The notes: a model not told the origin generated them from the sequence alone. DNA of 64,000 bases from Acinetobacter sp. ANC 4558 (GCF_002135375.1 NZ_NEGH01000002.1:310001-374000); one strand, 5' to 3'; counted from the first letter of the stretch, positions 20,080-30,633 are shown. Translations and numbers: made by a program.

Positions 20080-20742
20080 ATGCATCTGTTGCAGCCGCAA
20101 ACAGAAGTGAGTATTTCATCACTTGTTAGCACACTTTCATCTTCCATCTCCGATCATTTATTAACACAAGTGCAATATTTAGCTTGGTTAAAGTCTGAAC
20201 CGGAAACTCAACAAGTTGATTGGCTTATCTTACACTTTAATCACTGGTTTTCCCACCAAAATGTCACATTAGTTCGTGGTGATTTTGAACCAGAGTATTT
20301 TCCTGCCGTTAATCAACATCCCGCTCGCATTCAATTTGCACATGGCTTTTTTAACAGCGCTTTACATGAAATCAGTCATTGGACAATTGCAGGTCACAAA
20401 AGACGTGCATTAGCTGACTTAGGCTATTGGTACGCACCTGACGGACGTACAGCAGAACAACAAGCACTGTTTGAACACGTCGAAATCAAACCACAAGCCA
20501 TTGAATGGTTGTTTTCTCAAGCCTTTGGGCGAAAATTTCGGGTTTCTTTAGACAATCTAACAGGAAATGGTGGTGATGGTTCAACATTTAAAGACAATGT
20601 CTATAGCCAATTACAGCGCTATTTAACTGGTAAAGATCAACTTCCAAAAGATGCTCTTTACTTTATTTCATGTATCTGCATTTGTACGCGACATGGCAAA
20701 ATGTTACATTCCGATGAGTTTACAAGAGAAATGCTCGATTAA
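20080..20742 (+). CDS. epmC: Elongation factor P hydroxylase
   Basis: 220 residues. LHEISHWTIAGHKRR carries the HExxH metal-binding motif, and YWYAPDGRTAEQQALFEHVEIKPQA is typical of the YfcM family, which hydroxylates the modified lysine of EF-P. It is divergent from yceD and 89 bases before yciO. Confidence 0.9.
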   Translation: MHLLQPQTEVSISSLVSTLSSSISDHLLTQVQYLAWLKSEPETQQVDWLILHFNHWFSHQNVTLVRGDFEPEYFPAVNQHPARIQFAHGFFNSALHEISHWTIAGHKRRALADLGYWYAPDGRTAEQQALFEHVEIKPQAIEWLFSQAFGRKFRVSLDNLTGNGGDGSTFKDNVYSQLQRYLTGKDQLPKDALYFISCICICTRHGKMLHSDEFTREMLD

Positions 20743-20831
20743 ATTGCAGATTAATTTTTTTTAAAGATTGCATCTTATTCATCTGCAGATTCATAATATG
20801 TTAGGCAATGTAAGATAAGGATATATAAGAA

Positions 20832-21449
20832 ATGCTACATTTAAGAGTTCATCCTGAAAATCCACAAGCCCGTTTGATTAGCCAAGCCGTTGAAAGAATA
20901 CGTGCTGGTGAAGTAATCGTATACCCAACGGATGCTGCCTATGCCATAGGTTGCCAAATTGGAAATAAAAATGCGATGGAACGAATTTCTCAAATACGAG
21001 GTTTAGGGCCAAAACATCAATATGCGATTATTTGTGCGGATTTATCTGATATTGCGACCTATGCAAAGGTTGACAATGCCATGTATCGATTACTTAAAAA
21101 TAATACACCTGCCATTACCACATTTATTCTGCCAGCAACCAGTGAAGTCCCGCGTCGACTTATGCACCCTAAGAAAAAAACAATTGGTCTACGAATTCCA
21201 AGTAACCCGATTTGTCGCCAACTGCTCCAAGAACTAGGTGAACCACTTTTAACAAGCACACTTATTTTGCCAAATCAAAAAGAGCCTTTGGATGATCCGT
21301 ACGATATTGAACTGCAAATTGGCAATCGTATTGATGTCTTGATTGATGGTGGTTTAGGTACTCTATCGACTACCAGTATTATCGATTTATCAGGTAATCA
21401 TCCTGAAATAATTCGTCGTGGTGCTGGAGATGTTAGTCCATTTGAATAA
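20832..21449 (+). CDS. yciO: YciO/YrdC/Sua5-family protein
   Basis: 205 residues of the threonylcarbamoyl-AMP synthase fold: GEVIVYPTDAAYAIGCQI, then KKKTIGLRIPSNPICRQLL, and IDLSGNHPEIIRRGAGD at the end. The form matches YciO, an RNA-binding paralogue whose synthase activity is weak in E. coli. AAGGATAT precedes the ATG. Confidence 0.87.
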   Translation: MLHLRVHPENPQARLISQAVERIRAGEVIVYPTDAAYAIGCQIGNKNAMERISQIRGLGPKHQYAIICADLSDIATYAKVDNAMYRLLKNNTPAITTFILPATSEVPRRLMHPKKKTIGLRIPSNPICRQLLQELGEPLLTSTLILPNQKEPLDDPYDIELQIGNRIDVLIDGGLGTLSTTSIIDLSGNHPEIIRRGAGDVSPFE

Positions 21450-22433
21450 AAAACGGTCATTCCACTCAAAATAGTAAGAATGAGTTTTGAACATTTAAAA
21501 TATATAATGCTAACTCCTTTTTAAGTATTATTTTTGGATATCAATTAAATTTGTCTTTATCTAAATATGCTGCCCTATACTGTATATCTCTATTCTTTGA
21601 CTCTACATTCATCTATTAAAAAGTTCGAAATTAAATGATTTAAATAAAGACAACTTATTTAGACCAATCTTTCAACGCAAATCACTCATAACCTGATTAA
21701 AACTTATTTAAGTAATCCATAAATGATGATGGCTAAAGTAGTTAATTTTTCATAATATGAGAAAATCAATCATTTTTAATTTTAATAAAATAACCATTTT
21801 TTCATGAAATAATAAATACGATACACAACCCAACTCTACAGCCCGATTTAATTACCTTTCATATCAACTCTGAAAAAGGAAAAAATCAGCCCTAACTGTC
21901 ATTAAATTTATATTGCAACCGTAGAATAGGAAAAACATAAATAGGTTTAGTCTGCTAAACATGGGTCTATCAAAAATAGTTTCTTAATTTGAATTGTAAA
22001 ATTTTAAATTATGTAAAATTCACCTAAAATACTTAGAATTACTCTATTTCTATGCATACTGACATAAAGAGATATGAAGAATAACATCTTTAATGTAAGT
22101 GCTATAACACAACAAATTTTATCTTATTTTACCATTTGATATATTTATAAAAAAATTAAAATCATTACAACCTTATATTACAAAATAGTGATATTTATAT
22201 CTAAATGTATGATTAAGCATCACGCAACAATATAATTTGAATCATCACGTAAATAAATAACCTATATTTATTTCAGATTTTTTTATTCAATATTCTTACT
22301 ATTTGATTTATTTAAGTCTAAATTTCCTTTAGACTTAAAACAGTATCGTCCCTTACTATTTCTCAAGTCTAGCTACCTAAGCTAAACCCAATAGTGATCA
22401 TGCTTTTGAAAATTCGCGTGGCTTATAAATGTA
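21450..22433. other. 1 kb AT-rich intergenic region
   Basis: No convincing gene, RNA or hairpin was found. Stop codons are dense in all frames. The scpA start at its right end has no clear Shine-Dalgarno sequence, so the promoter or leader of scpA may lie close to it. Confidence 0.5.
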
Positions 22434-23228
22434 ATGAATCAAAGTACCCAAGATGCAATGGAAATTTTGCAAAACATTCGAGTTCTAGATGAATGGCAAA
22501 ATACTCTACCAGAGGATCTATATATTCCTCCTGCAGCATTTGAAATTCTCTTAGAGCATTTCGAAGGACCACTCGATTTTTTAATTTACTTAATTCAAAA
22601 AAATGGGTTCGATTTACTTCAATTAGACATTGCACCTATTGCATCTCAATATTTGTCTTATATGGATGCAATGAAAACACTTAATTTTGAATTAACCGCA
22701 GACTATATGGTCATGGCAGCACTTTTAGCTGATTTAAAATCACGCTTATTGCTTCCTAAACCTCCTTTAAGTTCGGCTATAGAAAAAGATCCGAAACAAG
22801 AGCTCATTGATCGTTTAGAAACCTATTTAAGAATAAAACATGCAGCTGAACAACTCGATCAAATGCCTATCTTAGAACGTGATACATTTACAACAAATGT
22901 ATCTTTAGGCCATCTTCATGTAAATAATGTTGGATATGACGTAGATTTACTCAGCACTGCGTTATTTTGTGTATTTAACCGACCTGAACCTGTAACACAC
23001 CAAATATTACAAGAACCTGTTCTACTTGAAGAGCGTATCGCTTATATTGAAAGTCGGATTGAATCTGGTGAAGTACTACAGTTCACAGAGCTACTCAACA
23101 CCAATCAAGGTCGAATGGGAATGGTTGTTACTTTTATGGCTATTCTAGAATTAACTCGTCAACAGAAAATTGAAATTATTACCACAGGAATAGAAGCCCC
23201 TCTTGCCATACAAGGAGTGCGCATATGA
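22434..23228 (+). CDS. scpA: Segregation and condensation protein A
   Basis: 264 residues of the kleisin family: FEGPLDFLIYLIQKNGFDLLQLDIAPIASQYL (SMC neck-binding N-terminus), and a C-terminal winged helix. With ScpB and SMC it forms the condensin that organises the chromosome. ATG overlap of four bases with scpB. No obvious ribosome site in front of the start. Confidence 0.92.
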   Translation: MNQSTQDAMEILQNIRVLDEWQNTLPEDLYIPPAAFEILLEHFEGPLDFLIYLIQKNGFDLLQLDIAPIASQYLSYMDAMKTLNFELTADYMVMAALLADLKSRLLLPKPPLSSAIEKDPKQELIDRLETYLRIKHAAEQLDQMPILERDTFTTNVSLGHLHVNNVGYDVDLLSTALFCVFNRPEPVTHQILQEPVLLEERIAYIESRIESGEVLQFTELLNTNQGRMGMVVTFMAILELTRQQKIEIITTGIEAPLAIQGVRI

Positions 23229-23818
23229 CATCCGAAAGTTTTCAATCTATCAATCATGATCAAGAAAATTTGCATGAAACATTGATGCAACTCGAAGCCA
23301 TTATATTTTCCAGTGAAGCACCAGTTTCATTAGCTCGGTTAAAAGATGCATTTAAAGATCGCTATACAAAGCAACAATTACAACAATTTTTACAGCAACT
23401 TTCTATGTTACAGCATGGAAGATCCGTTGAACTTATTGAAACAGCACAAGGTTTCCGTTTCCAAGTTCGCACTAAATATCGTAATATTATTACAGAAATA
23501 TGGCCTGAGCGACCAACTCGTTTATCGCCATCCCTATTAGAGACCCTATCGGTGATTGCTTATCATCAACCCGTGACGAGATCTGATATAGAACAAATTC
23601 GTGGAGTTACAAACAATAGCCAAAATTTACGCACATTGTTTGAATGGAATTGGATTAAAGAGTCGGGATTCCGAGAACTCCCAGGAAGACCCGCGTTGTT
23701 AGTTACAACGCCTCAGTTTTTGAATGCATTTGGTTTAATATCAATCAACCAATTGCCTCCCCTACAGAATGCCAAGGAAGCTTTTATGAACCTCGATGTC
23801 AATGCACCGAAGTCATAA
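23225..23818 (+). CDS. scpB: Segregation and condensation protein B
   Basis: 197 residues, two winged helices: LEAIIFSSEAPVSLARL and ETLSVIAYHQPVTRSDIEQIRGV, then WIKESGFRELPGRPALLVTT. It dimerises and binds ScpA. Coupled to scpA; rluB follows 39 bases later. Confidence 0.93.
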   Translation: MTSESFQSINHDQENLHETLMQLEAIIFSSEAPVSLARLKDAFKDRYTKQQLQQFLQQLSMLQHGRSVELIETAQGFRFQVRTKYRNIITEIWPERPTRLSPSLLETLSVIAYHQPVTRSDIEQIRGVTNNSQNLRTLFEWNWIKESGFRELPGRPALLVTTPQFLNAFGLISINQLPPLQNAKEAFMNLDVNAPKS

Positions 23819-23857
23819 ATAGGTGGACTGTTATGATATTTCTAAGGTTATACTGTC

Positions 23858-24907
23858 ATGAGTGAAAAATTGCAAAAGGTACTTGCACGTGTTGGCTTGG
23901 GTTCTCGCCGTTATATGGAAGAAGTCATCGCTGCTGGTCGTGTAAGCGTCAATGGTCAAGTAGCCCAAGTTGGCGAACGTATCGAGCCAGGAGATGAGCT
24001 TCGCATCGACGGTCGTAAAGTACAATTTCAAGTTGAAGATGAAATTCGTCGTCGTGTCCTGATTTATTACAAACCAGAAGGTGAAATCTGCTCTCGCAAC
24101 GACCCAGAAAATCGGCCTACAGTTTTTGATAATCTTCCACCTATTTCTAATGATCGTTGGGTCATGGTAGGACGCTTAGATATTAACTCGACTGGCTTAC
24201 TTCTTTTTACAAATGATGGTGAACTAGCGAACCGCTTAATGCACCCATCAAATGAAATTCAACGTGAATATGCTGTTCGTGTTATGGGGGAAGTTACACA
24301 TCAGCTAAAAAACAACATGTTAAAAGGTGTTGTTTTAGATGATGGTCCAGCAAAATTTGAATCTTTTACCGAAATTGGTGGTGAAGGGATTAATCGTTGG
24401 TATCAAGTTGTTGTCAAAGAAGGTCGTAACCGCGAAGTTCGTCGTATTTTTGAATCACAAGGCTTAAAAGTAAGCCGCTTATTACGTACTCGTTATGGCA
24501 CTGTTATTTTACCACGCGAGTTACGCACAGGACGTTGGATGGAATTAGATAAACAAGATATCGACAATTTAGCAAAAAGTGTTGAACTTAAACCACGCCA
24601 AGGTACTGGTTTATTTGGTATGGCAAAGCGTCGTAATGAACGTATGCAAGAAAAACCAATGGCAGCACGTCGTGGTGGTTACTTACGTCAACAACGTCGT
24701 GACACTGAAGCAACTCAAACATCACAGCTAGATGATGATTTGGGTAATCGTGAACGACGCGATCAGCATGCTGGAAACCGTGACCGTCATGACAACCACT
24801 CAGGTCATCGTGAACGTCGTGATGACAATGCTGGAAATCGCGAACAACGAAATAGTAATGCGCCACGTAAACCATACGGTGTACATAAAGGTTTCAAGAA
24901 ATTTTAA
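23858..24907 (+). CDS. rluB: 23S rRNA pseudouridine(2605) synthase
   Basis: 349 residues. An N-terminal S4 domain (EKLQKVLARVGLGSRRYMEEVIAAGRVSVNGQ) is followed by the RsuA-type synthase domain with the catalytic Asp in VGRLDINSTGLLLFTNDG and NREVRRIFESQGL. Residues from about 255 to the end form a low-complexity Arg/Asp/His/Asn tail with repeats of the type GNRERRD/GHRERRDD, an unstructured RNA-binding tail common in this group. Usual partner of scpAB. Confidence 0.92.
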   Translation: MSEKLQKVLARVGLGSRRYMEEVIAAGRVSVNGQVAQVGERIEPGDELRIDGRKVQFQVEDEIRRRVLIYYKPEGEICSRNDPENRPTVFDNLPPISNDRWVMVGRLDINSTGLLLFTNDGELANRLMHPSNEIQREYAVRVMGEVTHQLKNNMLKGVVLDDGPAKFESFTEIGGEGINRWYQVVVKEGRNREVRRIFESQGLKVSRLLRTRYGTVILPRELRTGRWMELDKQDIDNLAKSVELKPRQGTGLFGMAKRRNERMQEKPMAARRGGYLRQQRRDTEATQTSQLDDDLGNRERRDQHAGNRDRHDNHSGHRERRDDNAGNREQRNSNAPRKPYGVHKGFKKF

Positions 24908-24925
24908 GTCCAATTAGTTCAATCT

Positions 24926-24952
24926 AAAAACCGCTCAAGTGAGCGGTTTTTT
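24926..24952. terminator. Bidirectional terminator rluB/bioD
   Basis: AAAACCGCTC-AAGT-GAGCGGTTTT with T-runs on both strands, between the convergent rluB and bioD genes. Confidence 0.85.
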
Positions 24953-24986
24953 AATGAATGAATAATGTCAATATAATATAAAAATT

Positions 24987-25628
24987 CTAAAGACGAGGGA
25001 TATCAATCCATTGAGTATGAGGAAAATGAATGGACAAATAGTGTTTTAAATAATTTGCAGTATCAAGTGAAATAACTTCATCTTTTGATTCATCATTTAA
25101 ATTGTATGCTAATGCATAAAGTTCAATTTTTCTCGCTTTTAAAACTTCCAGACTTAACAAGGTATGATTAATACTTCCAAGCCGACCAGAACTCACCAAA
25201 ATTAATGGAAACTTTTTTTGTGCCAAATAATCAATCGTCAGTATATGATCGGTGAGTGGTACCATAAGCCCTCCTGCACCCTCCAACAATACCATCTGAT
25301 ATTTTTCTTGTAATTTTTGTGTCGCTTTTTCAATTTTATTAAAATCAATTTCTCGCCCATCAATCTTGGTTGCTAAATGAGGAGATGCAGGATAACTAAA
25401 AATTTCAGGCATCGTAATTTTCTGATGATCTTCTTCTAAAAAATCAATTTGCATAATTTGTCGATGCTTTTCAATATCCTCAGAAATATCAATATTGCCT
25501 GTTTGAACTAATTTTTGTGTGATTGTACGATAACCTTGAGCATTCCACAGTTTAGCCAAATAACCCGTCGCATATGTTTTACCAATACCCGTATCAATTC
25601 CACTCACAAAAAATACTTGGGCCGTCAT
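24987..25628 (-). CDS. bioD: Dethiobiotin synthetase
   Basis: 213 residues: P-loop FVSGIDTGIGKT, VLLEGAGGLMVPL. ATP-dependent ring closure of 7,8-diaminopelargonate with CO2. The start at 25628 (MTAQVFF) overlaps the bioC stop by four bases. Last gene of bioA-F-C-D. Confidence 0.93.
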   Translation of the reverse strand: MTAQVFFVSGIDTGIGKTYATGYLAKLWNAQGYRTITQKLVQTGNIDISEDIEKHRQIMQIDFLEEDHQKITMPEIFSYPASPHLATKIDGREIDFNKIEKATQKLQEKYQMVLLEGAGGLMVPLTDHILTIDYLAQKKFPLILVSSGRLGSINHTLLSLEVLKARKIELYALAYNLNDESKDEVISLDTANYLKHYLSIHFPHTQWIDIPRL

Positions 25629-26407
25629 TTTATTCTCCGAGCAATACAATATATAGGATGATAGGTTAATGGATATATTTTTTGCCCATCACCCAGCTGA
25701 AATATCAATGCCTCATAAGCTTCATAAAACGTATGTAATGTTGATTTATTCCATCTAAATTTTTTTGCTGTTGCCGTCACACCTGTTGCTTTTAAATGTT
25801 GCAATATTTGTTTCGGGTGCTCAAATGGCATCATCTCTAAACTTTCAGAAAAATGTAAAATTTCAAAACCATTCTTCTCCAAGCTTAATTTAAGTTCCAA
25901 CTCACTCAGATAATCCAATCCATGCCCAGTAAGTTGCCTTATTTCAGTTAAATTTTGTCTTCCAAATGTCGAAAAGCACAATAAATGATTCAATTTAAGC
26001 TGTCTTGATACTTTCGAAAAAACACCATCTATTTCTTTCACCCATTGCAATGCGGAGCTCGACACAACCAAATCTAAAGGCATATCCAAGCTGAGCTTTT
26101 CAATATCACCAATAAGAAAATTCACCTGTTTAAAATCTGAATAATGTACTTTAATTTCTGGATATAAATCATTTAAAAACCATTCATCCACCTGAATCTT
26201 TTCAGCAATAAGATGACTTAATTGACCTGAGCCACAGCCTATATCCAATACAGTACTCAAGGCTTGCTTTTCAAGATATTGATCCATCAATACGGATAAA
26301 TTTTGACAAATTTTCTGCTGCACCCATGCATGACCATCATAACTTTGCTGTGCCTGAGCAAATCGTTTTGCGATTTGCGCCTTATTAATTAAATGATTTA
26401 TGCTCAT
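25625..26407 (-). CDS. bioC: Malonyl-ACP O-methyltransferase
   Basis: 260 residues, SAM-dependent methylase: KAQIAKRFAQAQQSYDGHAWVQQKI at the start is typical of BioC, then VLDIGCGSGQLSHLIAEKI (motif I) and LDLVVSSSALQWVKE. It methylates malonyl-ACP so that fatty acid synthesis can build pimeloyl-ACP. Overlaps bioF and bioD by four bases each. Confidence 0.93.
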   Translation of the reverse strand: MSINHLINKAQIAKRFAQAQQSYDGHAWVQQKICQNLSVLMDQYLEKQALSTVLDIGCGSGQLSHLIAEKIQVDEWFLNDLYPEIKVHYSDFKQVNFLIGDIEKLSLDMPLDLVVSSSALQWVKEIDGVFSKVSRQLKLNHLLCFSTFGRQNLTEIRQLTGHGLDYLSELELKLSLEKNGFEILHFSESLEMMPFEHPKQILQHLKATGVTATAKKFRWNKSTLHTFYEAYEALIFQLGDGQKIYPLTYHPIYCIARRIK

Positions 26408-27561
26408 AAAAGATTAACCAAAGTACTTAATTCATCCACTTCAATTAAATCATTCAATGAAATTCTTAATCGCGAAGACTGTTGAGGTACCGTCGGTGGT
26501 CGTACTGGCATAACATAGTAACCAGCATTTTGTAGTCGAGTTGCTGTTGCAACCGTTTTTTCTGAATCGCCAATAATAATCGGAACAATATGTGAACTTG
26601 ATGGGCACTGATATTTTTTGTTTTTTATTAAATGACGAAAAGTTTGACATTTCTCTACAAATATTTCTCGCTGTGCGCTTAAACCCTGCATATATTCAAA
26701 AATATATTGTGTCCATGCCATATTTATTGGCGGCTGTGCGGTACTAAAAATTAATGGACGCATCGTATTAATTAAATACTCACGAATGATTGAGTGACAA
26801 ATTAAATATCCGCCAACCGAAGCCAATGCCTTACCAAAAGTCCCCACAAGAAAATCGATCTCTTGAATCACCCTATACTGTTCTGCACAGCCCAAGCCTT
26901 TTCCACCACGAACTCCGATTGCATGTGCTTCGTCCACATAGAGCATCACTTTATGAAACTGTTGTTTGATCTGTACCAATTGAGTTAAATCTGTTTCATC
27001 ACCATCCATGCTAAAAATAGATTCCGTGACAACAATAATTTTATTAATCGCAGAATCATCATGATATTTATGAAGCAATGATAAAAGATGTGATAAGTCA
27101 TTATGTCGATATCTTACATATTTGGCACTAGATAAACGGATGCCATCAATCATACTCGCATGTACTAATTTATCAGCTAAAATAAGGGTTTTACTGTCAC
27201 TAATAGCAGGTAAAATACCAATATTCATATGGTAACCACTGTTAAATACCAATGCAGACCGACCTGAAAATGCAGTACTTAAAGATTGTTCCAAATGTTC
27301 GTATTGAGAAAAATTACCTGTTAATAATCTTGAAGATGAACTGCTCATGAGCTTTAAATAATTTGGTGTCAAATCAAAAAAATGTGCTCTTAGCTCTAAA
27401 TTCGTTGCCAAACCCAAATAATCATTTGATGACAAATTCAACATTTTTTTCTGGGCAATTTGAATATATTTCCCATCTTGCTCATTTGATATGAATTGTC
27501 GAAGATTCCCTTGTTTCTTTAAAACATGCAATTGCTGTTCAAACTGTTCTAATAAACTCAC
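26404..27561 (-). CDS. bioF: 8-amino-7-oxononanoate synthase
   Basis: 385 residues, PLP enzyme of the alpha-oxoamine synthase family: NLSSNDYLGL, DEAHAIGVRGGKG, and the Schiff-base lysine in GTFGKALASVGGY. It condenses pimeloyl-ACP with alanine. The start is GTG at 27561, with AAGGAAA upstream, one base after the bioA stop. Confidence 0.93.
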   Translation of the reverse strand: MSLLEQFEQQLHVLKKQGNLRQFISNEQDGKYIQIAQKKMLNLSSNDYLGLATNLELRAHFFDLTPNYLKLMSSSSSRLLTGNFSQYEHLEQSLSTAFSGRSALVFNSGYHMNIGILPAISDSKTLILADKLVHASMIDGIRLSSAKYVRYRHNDLSHLLSLLHKYHDDSAINKIIVVTESIFSMDGDETDLTQLVQIKQQFHKVMLYVDEAHAIGVRGGKGLGCAEQYRVIQEIDFLVGTFGKALASVGGYLICHSIIREYLINTMRPLIFSTAQPPINMAWTQYIFEYMQGLSAQREIFVEKCQTFRHLIKNKKYQCPSSSHIVPIIIGDSEKTVATATRLQNAGYYVMPVRPPTVPQQSSRLRISLNDLIEVDELSTLVNLL

Positions 27562-27562
27562 G

Positions 27563-28852
27563 TTATATTTCCTTTAATTCATGAATTACATAGACCAATT
27601 CAGTTAAAAGTTGAGAGAGTTCATTTTCAGAAATAATATAAGGTGGCATAACATAAACCAGTTTTCCAAAAGGTCTTATCCAAACCCCACGCTGAACAAA
27701 TTGTTCTTGTAAGTATTTCATATCCACATTAAAAGTTAACTCAACAACCCCTATAGCGCCTAAAACCCGAATATCATGGACATAGGCTAAAGATGAAAGA
27801 GGAGTTAAATAACAATTCAATTGTTTCTCAATCTGCTGAATACAACCTTTCCAATCTTGTTCAAGCAATAACTGAGTACTTTTTAAAGCAACAGCACATG
27901 CCAATGGATTCGCCATAAATGTTGGGCCATGCATAAAAACACCCGCCTCCCCACGACTAATCCCTTCTGCAACTTTATCTGTCGTTAGCGTGGCAGATAG
28001 CGTCATATACCCGCCTGTCAGTGCCTTCCCAATGCACATGATATCCGGCTCAACCTGTGCATGCTCACAAGCAAATAATTTTCCAGTTCGCCCAAAACCT
28101 GTTGCAATTTCATCAAAAATGCACAGAACTTCATATTTTTCACATAGCCTTTTCACTTGGCGCAAGTACTCTGGATGATAAAAACGCATTCCTCCAGCAC
28201 CTTGTACAATTGGCTCAATGATAAAAGCAGCTATAGACTGATGATGCTGAGCGAGATTTCTTTCTAAATCTACAATATCAGTCATATCCCACGGTGCATC
28301 AAAACGTGTCCGTGGTGCATCAATAAAAATACGCTGCGGTAAGCTCTGTCCAAAAATCTGATGCATTCCTGTTACGGGATCGCATACCGACATCGCATTC
28401 CATGTATCACCATGATAACCAGATCGAGTCGTTATAAAATTTGTTTTTTCAGGTTGCCCCAAAGCACTCCAATATTGCACGGCCATTTTTAATGCAACTT
28501 CTACCGCAACCGAGCCTGAATCTGCATAGAAAATCTTGGTTAAACTTGGGGGTGTAATCTCTAAAAGTAAACGTCCTAGTTCGATTGCTGGCGAATGTGT
28601 AAAACCACCAAACATAATATGGGACATACTTTCTAATTGTTTTGTAACTGCTTGGTTTAACACAGGATGGTTATACCCATGTATTGCACACCACCAAGAT
28701 GACATTCCATCAATAAGCTGACGCCCATCTTCTAATTCAATCATACTACCAAATGCACGTTTTACCTGAAATGTCGGTAAAGGGTCAGTCATTGAAGTAT
28801 AAGGATGCCAAAGATGCTCCTGATCAAATGTCTGATCGGTTATTCTGGCCAT
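27563..28852 (-). CDS. bioA: Adenosylmethionine-8-amino-7-oxononanoate aminotransferase
   Basis: 429 residues, class III aminotransferase: HLWHPYTSM start, [30 protein letters not shown] and the PLP lysine in [18 protein letters not shown]. Start taken at 28852 (MARITDQ) because GGAG is six bases upstream; a start nine codons earlier lacks one. First of the tightly packed bioA-F-C-D set. Confidence 0.94.
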   Translation of the reverse strand: MARITDQTFDQEHLWHPYTSMTDPLPTFQVKRAFGSMIELEDGRQLIDGMSSWWCAIHGYNHPVLNQAVTKQLESMSHIMFGGFTHSPAIELGRLLLEITPPSLTKIFYADSGSVAVEVALKMAVQYWSALGQPEKTNFITTRSGYHGDTWNAMSVCDPVTGMHQIFGQSLPQRIFIDAPRTRFDAPWDMTDIVDLERNLAQHHQSIAAFIIEPIVQGAGGMRFYHPEYLRQVKRLCEKYEVLCIFDEIATGFGRTGKLFACEHAQVEPDIMCIGKALTGGYMTLSATLTTDKVAEGISRGEAGVFMHGPTFMANPLACAVALKSTQLLLEQDWKGCIQQIEKQLNCYLTPLSSLAYVHDIRVLGAIGVVELTFNVDMKYLQEQFVQRGVWIRPFGKLVYVMPPYIISENELSQLLTELVYVIHELKEI

Positions 28853-28936
28853 CTCGTGCTCCAAGCATGTTGCGTTCAATATTATTCATGCATATTAAAC
28901 CGACTAGGAATAAAAATAAATTGCGATAAAAACCAC

Positions 28937-29677
28937 TTATACTTTACTTTGCGCAACTCCCTCTAGATATTGATATATTTTACAACTTATTTCTTTTGCA
29001 TTAAAAACTGGAAAGCCATGCGATCCATTGATAAGCTCTGTTTGTAAATATTTTGCGGATAAATTTGCAATTATATGCTCAATTTTGTAACTAACTAAAT
29101 AATCTTGTTTTGCAAATATATGATATTGATGGCCCATATAATTTTTCAAGATATTAACATTATCTAAACCAGCTAAAGCATTTAATCCATGACTTAATGT
29201 ATCTAAATTTTGTGCTTGTATTAAACTTTGCAAGTATTTGAAATCTTCTTTTGCTGTAATAACACCTTGGCAGACCATAAAACCAAATTTTTTGAGGGTT
29301 GCTACAGCATCCATATGAAATGAATTCTTAAATTGCTCAAATGCAGTTGTACTCATCGCAAAGGGCCAATCCACATGCTCTACAAAACACGGATTAGAAG
29401 CTAAAGTAATTAATATTTTATTATACTGATATTGTTGCTGTATTTCCGATGCTAAAACTGTTGCCAATTGCCCACCTAATGACCACCCAACAATGACATC
29501 ATATGCTTTGGCGTGTTCAATCTTGTGTTGCAACACTTCAGAATCATAAACATCAAAAATATTCATGAGTTCAACAATATAATTTTTTTGCTCTAAATGT
29601 TGTTTTAATGATTCAAGTAATAGCGTGCCACCACCCCAACCAGTGATTAGTAAAATTTTCACAGCATTCGTCCACAT
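28937..29677 (-). CDS. BioH-like alpha/beta hydrolase
   Basis: 246 residues. ITGWGGG near the start, nucleophile Ser in GWSLGGQLA, and His in NGSHGFPVF. The segments GWSLGG and NPCFVEHVDWPFAM resemble BioH, which cleaves pimeloyl-ACP methyl ester. Its place just upstream of bioA (84 bases) supports that role, but divergence is high, so I leave the symbol empty. The start may instead be the GTG at 29662 (VKILLITGWGGG). Confidence 0.75.
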   Translation of the reverse strand: MWTNAVKILLITGWGGGTLLLESLKQHLEQKNYIVELMNIFDVYDSEVLQHKIEHAKAYDVIVGWSLGGQLATVLASEIQQQYQYNKILITLASNPCFVEHVDWPFAMSTTAFEQFKNSFHMDAVATLKKFGFMVCQGVITAKEDFKYLQSLIQAQNLDTLSHGLNALAGLDNVNILKNYMGHQYHIFAKQDYLVSYKIEHIIANLSAKYLQTELINGSHGFPVFNAKEISCKIYQYLEGVAQSKV

Positions 29678-29767
29678 ATAAAATTTTATTATTTTAATCT
29701 GATTTTAAGTTTTTTCTTTCTTTTTTATAACGACATTCCATTTTAGATATAGATATATATAAATAAA

Positions 29768-29797
29768 AAAAGACCACATTTAGGAATGTGGTCTATA
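29768..29797 (-). terminator. Terminator of tRNA-Met
   Basis: Stem AGACCACATT / AATGTGGTCT around 29771-29793; on the minus strand it is followed by a run of U. It starts about nine bases past the tRNA 3' end. Confidence 0.8.
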
Positions 29798-29801
29798 AAA
29801 A

Positions 29802-29878
29802 TGGTGGCTATGACGAGACTTGAACTTGTGACCCCCGCATTATGAGTGCGGTGCTCTAACCAACTGAGCTACATAGCC
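29802..29878 (-). tRNA. tRNA-Met (elongator, anticodon CAU)
   Basis: 77 bases with encoded CCA. Acceptor GGCTATG / CATAGCC, D-loop AGCTCAGTTGGTTAGAGC, anticodon loop CTCATAA, T-arm with GTTCAAGTC. The sequence is close to the E. coli elongator methionine tRNA; a tRNA-Ile2 with modified CAU is less likely. Confidence 0.92.
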
Positions 29879-30200
29879 GTAAACTGTGTGCGCATTATCT
29901 AGATTTAACACATCATCGTCAAGCATTTAAAAAATCAAATGATCAGCATTTATACAAATGTTTTATTCTAAATATTAATCACATAAAATTTAGCTTATCT
30001 CAGCAGAAGTTTCTCTCACACAATTTGGAATTTTTATTATTTTTCAATAATAACGTGATTTATATCAAGTACTATTTTTAATAAAAAATTGACATCATTA
30101 TTTGATAATTACTCAAAATATTGGATCTTTTTTTGAAACACGATCATTCAGAATAAGGAAAATTTTTAAAGTAAGTTACCCATTCATCAGAGGCATACTC
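29879..30200. other. Host sequence between tRNA-Met and prophage left end
   Basis: AT-rich, no gene seen. It holds the tRNA-Met promoter on the minus strand. The exact host-phage border is uncertain by a few bases because the right end and target duplication are outside the window. Confidence 0.45.
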
Positions 30201-30216
30201 TGTGAGTTATCTATTC

Positions 30217-30403
30217 ATTCTGCACTAGAGTGATCTGGGAAGATTCGGGAAGAACTGGGATATTGTGGGATGAAACCTTTATATAGCAAGGATTTCATAG
30301 AAATGTTTAAGGCAATTAAGAGTGGACTCAATTTTCACTTTATTCTGCACTAAATTTAGTATTTTAAAGGGAACATCATTTTTTTAGTTCTCATTCTGCA
30401 CTA
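30217..30403 (+). promoter_or_regulatory. Left-end transposase binding sites (three repeats)
   Basis: ATTCTGCACTA occurs at 30217-30227, 30342-30352 and 30393-30403, all in one orientation. Spacings of 125 and 51 bases recall the L1, L2, L3 arrangement of Mu. Between the first two lies a G-rich stretch with repeated GGGA (30235-30272), like the one after L1 in Mu. Site identity is inference. Confidence 0.65.
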
Positions 30404-30633
30404 AATATATAAACTGCTTTTTAAGAGAAACCTTTGCTAATTAAAGTTTTAACTATTTTAAAGTTCCAAAATAGTTTTGCATTTATTTAATAACAAATGC
30501 AAAAATTGGATTTTTTACTCCCCCTAAAGAAACCAACACATAACATTGATTAATATAGATAATATTTTTTGTTCCTCAAATTTATTAAGGAACAACTTTA
30601 CATCTTTTTAAGAACTATAAACATTTTTTGCTT
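30404..30633. other. Prophage left-end non-coding sequence
   Basis: AT-rich, without a convincing gene. Lies between the third transposase-site repeat and the stop of the small leftward gene. Confidence 0.45.

Noticed and set aside
24588..24875. Minus-strand reading frame opposite the end of rluB
   Set aside because: His/Asp-rich product is the mirror of the low-complexity rluB tail and has no ribosome site.
29802..29878. tRNA-Met as prophage attachment site
   Set aside because: The element has a Mu-type transposase and inserts by transposition at near-random targets; the tRNA is more than 300 bases from the proposed end and is intact.
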